Part shown: piece after piece, positions 62,369-64,000 of the stretch
How the letters are laid out: the number at the start of each line of letters is the position of its first letter
Numbering within the stretch: position 1 is the first letter of the stretch
Origin: Vibrio hippocampi
GTDB taxonomy: Bacteria > Pseudomonadota > Gammaproteobacteria > Enterobacterales > Vibrionaceae
Assembly (NCBI RefSeq): GCF_921292975.1
Contig: NZ_CAKLCM010000003.1
Coordinates: 1,534,001 to 1,598,000 of the forward strand
Length of the DNA: 64,000 bases
Direction of reading: 5' to 3'
Notes under the pieces: generated by a model
The model's input: only the letters and a program-made list of their open reading frames with translations
What the model was told of the DNA's origin: nothing
Databases searched by the model: none
Position numbers and translations under genes: made by a program

Positions 62369-64000
62369 CTAGATAGCGACTTCATCCAACACTCTAAATA
62401 CACCCTCATCAAAATGACCTTCAACGACCTGTTTGCAGACTTTCTTTCTCACGGCCAGAGCCGAAATCAAACGCTCAATTGATAAGTGCTTATTCTCTTG
62501 TCGCGAGTTATACAGCTCAATCACTCGACTCAGCGTTTCGTAAGAAACGACTTCGTCTCCAACTCGTAGCCAATCAAGCTTCTCCATGAGCTCAGAACAC
62601 TCTTGTTTGATCGAGTTGACCGAATGACCAGTCATAGCAGACAAAGCCGATACACTGCGTTCTAGAGCTTCTTGCGAGGTATATTTGGACAAAATGATCG
62701 TGATCTCATCAGCATTGATCTCAACCAAGTGTTTTCGTTGTTTAACTCGACGCCCTAAATTACCGCGTGGAGAAGCCGGTTTACGCTGAATCGGCTCAAA
62801 TTCACCATCAATGATGGTCGACAATTCATCTAACTGTTTTCGAGTAACTAATTCATTTCGCAACGGGTTTGGTAAGGTTGGTGCCATATTGCGCTTACCG
62901 GCGTTAGTAGTGCGCGCGCGTGAATAACGGAGCACCTCTTCAACGTCACAACGAATATCAATCTGATAATCTGGAAGTTTCGCATCCGGATCCATACAAG
63001 ATACCGTCATATGGTAGCCCCACAGATTGACATCAAACTCATCTTCTTTGCCTTCGGATCCACCCAGTTTTCTCAGCTCTCTTAAAAGATCCATAGAAAA
63101 GCGGCGCCAATCGATATTTCTCGCCAGCTTCTGATTGAGTTCAGACAATAATAAACAATCAGTATGGCGACGAGACATACGGCTACGAAAATACGAATAC
63201 AACTGAAACACTAAGGTATGTTGTTTTAGGATTTCTGGTGGGAACAAGAAAAAGTAGTCACGAGTGAGTAGTTCTTCATAAAACGATGGTTCCCAGACCA
63301 AAATGTAAAGATTGGGTTTGATCTTTATCTCGCCATCAGCCCCTTCACGAGGCGCTTCTTCTGACGCTGTGATGGTGCGAGCAAGAAATCGGAAACGGTC
63401 ACTCTTGAAACCCTCAGGCATATTCTCACTCAACCAACGTCCCGTCAGTTCATGTAACTGAAAGTCCGTAAACTCAATACGATCAATACTATCGCGAATA
63501 GAATCACGAGCTGGACCACTGTCTTTTTTGCCCCTCAAAGACAAGATATCGGTGATATACAACGGCGTCTTATTTGGAACGTGAGTCGCGTCGAGTTGGT
63601 ATTCGTTTTGGTGATGATCATGGTACTGTACCGTTAAGGTAAACAGCGCGAATAACGTCATAAGATCGTCAACCGTCATAATGTTTTTTGACGAACGCGT
63701 TTCAATGACAGCTCGGGTTCCAGAGATGGAAACCATAGACTTCTGATAGCTTTTTCGAGTTCTTGGTGGCGCCAATGCTTGGTCTATGATCCCTGCCCAG
63801 TTGGTTGGTGAAACCACAAACTGATCCGCTTCATCCAGCATGGTGGGTGGCGTATAAAGACCATGCTCATTAAGCAATCGTTTATTCACTTGAGTTTGAG
63901 CTAACGCTTTGGATTTTTTCTGTTTTTCATTTTGTTTAACAGATTCAGTGACTAAGCTTGTCGCACCCAGTACAGACACCAGTTGGCTTGGGTTTACAAA
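62369..64000 (-). CDS. rctB: RctB, chromosome 2 replication initiator (partial, N-terminus beyond right edge)
   Basis: About 543 residues are present and the frame stays open through position 64000; full-length Vibrio RctB has about 658, so roughly the first 115 are missing. Diagnostic stretches include APPRTRKSYQKSMVSISGTR, TPLYITDILSLRGKKDSG and KRNMAPTLPNPLRNEL. RctB binds iterons at ori2 and starts chromosome 2 replication, and also binds regulatory sites that limit it. Its presence identifies the replicon and places ori2 just to the right. A GTG at 63979 is an internal codon, not the start. Confidence 0.97.
   Translation of the reverse strand, partial: FVNPSQLVSVLGATSLVTESVKQNEKQKKSKALAQTQVNKRLLNEHGLYTPPTMLDEADQFVVSPTNWAGIIDQALAPPRTRKSYQKSMVSISGTRAVIETRSSKNIMTVDDLMTLFALFTLTVQYHDHHQNEYQLDATHVPNKTPLYITDILSLRGKKDSGPARDSIRDSIDRIEFTDFQLHELTGRWLSENMPEGFKSDRFRFLARTITASEEAPREGADGEIKIKPNLYILVWEPSFYEELLTRDYFFLFPPEILKQHTLVFQLYSYFRSRMSRRHTDCLLLSELNQKLARNIDWRRFSMDLLRELRKLGGSEGKEDEFDVNLWGYHMTVSCMDPDAKLPDYQIDIRCDVEEVLRYSRARTTNAGKRNMAPTLPNPLRNELVTRKQLDELSTIIDGEFEPIQRKPASPRGNLGRRVKQRKHLVEINADEITIILSKYTSQEALERSVSALSAMTGHSVNSIKQECSELMEKLDWLRVGDEVVSYETLSRVIELYNSRQENKHLSIERLISALAVRKKVCKQVVEGHFDEGVFRVLDEVAI

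Noticed and set aside
63979..63979. GTG as the rctB start codon
   Set aside because: The frame continues open to the window edge with RctB-like residues upstream; the true start lies outside.

Overview
The window reads as part of chromosome 2 of a Vibrio. The strongest evidence is at the right edge, where a truncated rctB (the chromosome 2-specific replication initiator) runs off the end, so ori2 should lie just beyond position 64000. Vibrio-type content supports this: a split putA with putP, an agmatine-to-putrescine operon, a Lap-type secretion and c-di-GMP module, PL7 alginate lyase genes, and two copies of an intergenic palindrome opening TATACCCAAG. No species is named. No rRNA, tRNA, transposase, integrase or CRISPR array was seen.

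Layout, left to right. 1-5.6 kb: a tripartite RND efflux operon with two membrane-fusion proteins, divergent from a TetR regulator, with two inverted repeats over the shared promoter. 5.7-11.4 kb: proline catabolism (putP, a separately encoded PutA C-terminal domain, putA). 11.8-17.6 kb: surface polysaccharide genes (two-domain lipoprotein, MATE exporter, PL7 alginate lyase, jelly-roll lipoprotein). 17.6-17.9 kb: a GATC-rich non-coding cluster of ATGATCAAG repeats that resemble RctB iterons, about 45 kb from rctB. 17.9-25.2 kb: pdxH, then lapC-lapG-lapD-lapB for secreting and proteolytically controlling a large adhesin. 25.6-31.9 kb: a short-chain dehydrogenase, an exported beta-sandwich protein, an orphan protein and a heterodimeric ABC exporter. 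31.9-40.1 kb: a low-GC chaperone-usher fimbrial island, with pilin, usher, chaperone and tip protein facing right and an OmpA-like protein, an unknown exported protein and a LuxR-type regulator facing left.

40.2-49.5 kb: a newly noticed 51-residue exported protein, a nitroreductase, an EamA exporter, a dmeF-like metal efflux gene overlapping a marR gene behind two identical operators, a hydratase, and aguB-aguA-permease divergent from a LysR regulator. 49.6-61.9 kb: an ABC1/ADCK kinase, small enzymes and regulators, glutamate decarboxylase, a DUF4344 metallopeptidase, a beta-hydroxyacid dehydrogenase, a YebC-family protein and two small conserved Vibrio proteins leading to rctB.

Links between genes: alginate is depolymerised outside the cell by the 15.5-17.5 kb lyases, and the reductase at 25.6 kb could act on the resulting uronate, although the lap locus separates the two. 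Surface attachment is served by both the Lap module and the fimbriae. Polyamine and amino-acid catabolism recur (put, agu, gad). The observations most worth following are the off-origin iteron-like cluster, the split PutA, the seven-unit 16-bp repeat between lapG and lapD, and the fimbrial island with its own atypical regulator.
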